Assembly: GCA_031276475.1 (NCBI GenBank)
Contig: JAISMZ010000087.1
Location: 1-6,465 of the forward strand
Direction of reading: 5' to 3'
Source of the DNA: Coriobacteriales bacterium
Lineage (GTDB): Bacteria > Actinomycetota > Coriobacteriia > Coriobacteriales > UBA8131
Length of the DNA: 6,465 nt
Part shown: positions 5,794 through 6,465 of the stretch, one piece after another
How positions within the stretch are numbered: the stretch's first letter is position 1
How the letters are laid out: every line of letters begins with the position of its first letter
Notes under the pieces: model-generated
Databases searched by the model: none
What the model saw: only the letters and a program-made list of their open reading frames with translations
What the model was told of the DNA's origin: nothing
Made by a program: the position numbers and the translations under genes

Positions 5794-6185
5794 CAGGGTG
5801 CGCGCAGGTCGTTTACCATCTGAACGGCGTCGCGCAGGGCGCGGGCAACGGCTTGGGGGGCGACGGAGCTGCAGCGCGAGATTCGCACCTGCATCTCGGT
5901 GTTGTTCAGGCGGACGCTGTTGCCGCTGATCGCGCCCGCCCCGGGAAAGCGGCGCACCAGCAGGTCGATCGCCACGTGCTCCACCGCATGTGGCAGCAGC
6001 GCGCCCACGATGCGCTCGCCAAAACGCGTCGCTCCCCCACTCTTGCAGGCATGCTCGGCCAGCGTGGGCAACTGGCAGAGCAGCGCTTCGGCCTGCTGCG
6101 CGCTTAAAACCCGCCAGTCCGCAGGCATTCGCAGCCGTGCGACAAGCGCCGTGGGAGTCGTCTGGATGTTAAGCAGTTGGAGCAT
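5769..6185 (-). CDS. Small stand-alone protein resembling the N-terminal domain of cyanophycin synthetase
   Basis: A 138-residue protein, function unknown. Residues 39-75 read LPTLAEHAC, then a loop with RFGERIVG, then HAVEHVAIDLL. This spacing and pattern (LPxLxEHxC...FxERxxxG...HxVEHxAxxL) match my recollection of the N-terminal domain of cyanophycin synthetases. The later segment with regular hydrophobic positions up to AVQMVNDL (120-127) could be the rest of that domain. The ATP-grasp and Mur-ligase-like parts of a full synthetase (about 870 residues) are absent, and nothing next to it supplies them. The ATG at 6185 has AGGAAA 7 bases upstream. The final residues APCHSSSNIP are read from the antisense of the mazF end and look unconserved, so the native C-terminus may have been replaced. 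Free-standing domain protein or truncated gene are both possible; coding status is fairly secure. Confidence 0.72.
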   Translation of the reverse strand: MLQLLNIQTTPTALVARLRMPADWRVLSAQQAEALLCQLPTLAEHACKSGGATRFGERIVGALLPHAVEHVAIDLLVRRFPGAGAISGNSVRLNNTEMQVRISRCSSVAPQAVARALRDAVQMVNDLRAPCHSSSNIP

Positions 6186-6191
6186 GCCGGC

Positions 6192-6197
6192 TTTCCT
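6192..6197 (-). promoter_or_regulatory. Ribosome binding site of the cyanophycin-synthetase-like small gene
   Basis: AGGAAA on the minus strand ends 6 bases before the ATG at 6185. It is a reasonable Shine-Dalgarno site and supports both the start and the reality of this small gene. Confidence 0.5.
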
Positions 6198-6228
6198 ATT
6201 CAGCTGCCGCGTCTACGACAATGTTGAC

Positions 6229-6234
6229 AGTATA
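6229..6234 (-). promoter_or_regulatory. Possible -10 box for the small gene
   Basis: TATACT on the minus strand, about 44 bases upstream of the ATG at 6185. No good -35 hexamer lies at 16-18 bases, and there is no extended -10 TG at the right position, so this is a weak call. Confidence 0.25.
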
Positions 6235-6268
6235 GGGCAACGGCTCGAGGACGCGGGACATAAAAGGG

Positions 6269-6310
6269 CCATGAAAAGAGCCATGGGGACAGGGCCTCTG
6301 GCCCTGTTTT
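6269..6310 (+). repeat. Two adjacent inverted repeats, one a perfect 8-bp hairpin followed by a short T-run
   Basis: The first is CCATG (6269-6273) with CATGG (6282-6286). The second is ACAGGGCC (6289-6296), loop TCT, GGCCCTGT (6300-6307), followed by TTT. On the plus strand the second stem can be extended by three G-T wobble pairs (6286-6288 with 6308-6310). It resembles a Rho-independent terminator for plus-strand transcription, but no plus-strand gene ends here within the window; it more likely belongs to the repetitive element that follows. Confidence 0.6.
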
Positions 6311-6328
6311 GTTGGGATGTTACGGGGG

Positions 6329-6457
6329 GACGACACAGAGGGACGGAGACGACACAGAGGGACGGTTCTTTTGTGTTCCTGGGGGCGATGTTGTTGGCAA
6401 TGGACGACACAGAGGGACGGTTCTTTTGTGTTCCTGGGGGCGATGTTGTTGGCAATG
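6329..6457 (+). repeat. Tandem 55-bp hairpin repeats (two full units and one 18-base partial)
   Basis: Two identical 55-base units lie head to tail at 6348-6402 and 6403-6457, preceded by a partial copy (6329-6346) of the first 18 bases. Each full unit contains a 25-base hairpin, 6352-6376 and 6407-6431: arms start ACACA and end TGTGT, 11 pairs (8 Watson-Crick, 3 G-T) and a CGG loop. Because of the wobble pairs, the structure is good on the plus strand and broken by A-C mismatches on the minus strand. It resembles REP-type elements mobilised by REP-associated tyrosine transposases; no transposase is in the window. The array may continue past the right edge. Confidence 0.85.
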
Positions 6458-6465
6458 AATGCTTG

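Noticed and set aside
6213..6455. 80-codon minus-strand open frame across the tandem repeats
   Set aside because: It reads through both 55-bp units and the hairpins, giving a duplicated Pro/Ser-rich product; the DNA repeats explain it better than a gene.
6329..6457. CRISPR array
   Set aside because: The units are contiguous and identical over 55 bases with no variable spacers, so this is a tandem repeat and not a CRISPR array.

Overview
The window comes from a GC-rich anaerobic bacterium, most likely a member of the Coriobacteriia (anaerobic Actinomycetota). This rests on the GC-rich codon use, an HdrABC-type heterodisulfide reductase in a bacterial gene setting, the divergent style of the D-Ala-D-Ala ligase, and hairpin-forming intergenic repeats. 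The assignment is an inference; no marker gene in the window proves it.

Left and middle (positions 1-4896, minus strand): five genes read leftwards as one tight transcription unit. In order of transcription they are a fold-type I PLP aminotransferase, a D-alanine--D-alanine ligase-like ATP-grasp enzyme, hdrC, hdrB, and hdrA, which runs off the left edge. The aminotransferase and ligase are 4 bases apart, and hdrC/hdrB and hdrB/hdrA each overlap by 4 bases (ATGA junctions), so most of the unit is probably translationally coupled. No terminator is visible in the 57-base gap between the ligase and hdrC. The first two genes point to amino-acid or cell-wall precursor metabolism. The last three encode a cytoplasmic iron-sulfur/flavin electron-transfer complex of the kind used for flavin-based electron bifurcation. 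No direct metabolic link between the two halves can be read from the sequence.

Centre right (5129-5793, plus strand): a compact mazE-mazF type II toxin-antitoxin operon with its own near-consensus sigma-70 promoter and a palindromic site across the -10 box, the expected arrangement for autoregulation. This stretch has visibly lower GC (about 48-52% on hand-counted lines, against about 65% on either side), and its 3' end overlaps the next gene tail to tail, so it looks like an acquired cassette.

Right (5769-6465): a small minus-strand gene whose product resembles the N-terminal domain of cyanophycin synthetases but lacks the ATP-grasp and Mur-ligase parts. Behind it lies a repeat-rich intergenic region with a perfect 8-bp hairpin and two tandem 55-bp units (plus a partial copy), each carrying a hairpin that closes best on the plus strand. 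The most interesting items are the stand-alone cyanophycin-synthetase-like protein, the altered omega-loop and alanine/proline-rich insertion in the ligase, and the tandem hairpin repeats. I see no clearly new multi-gene system.
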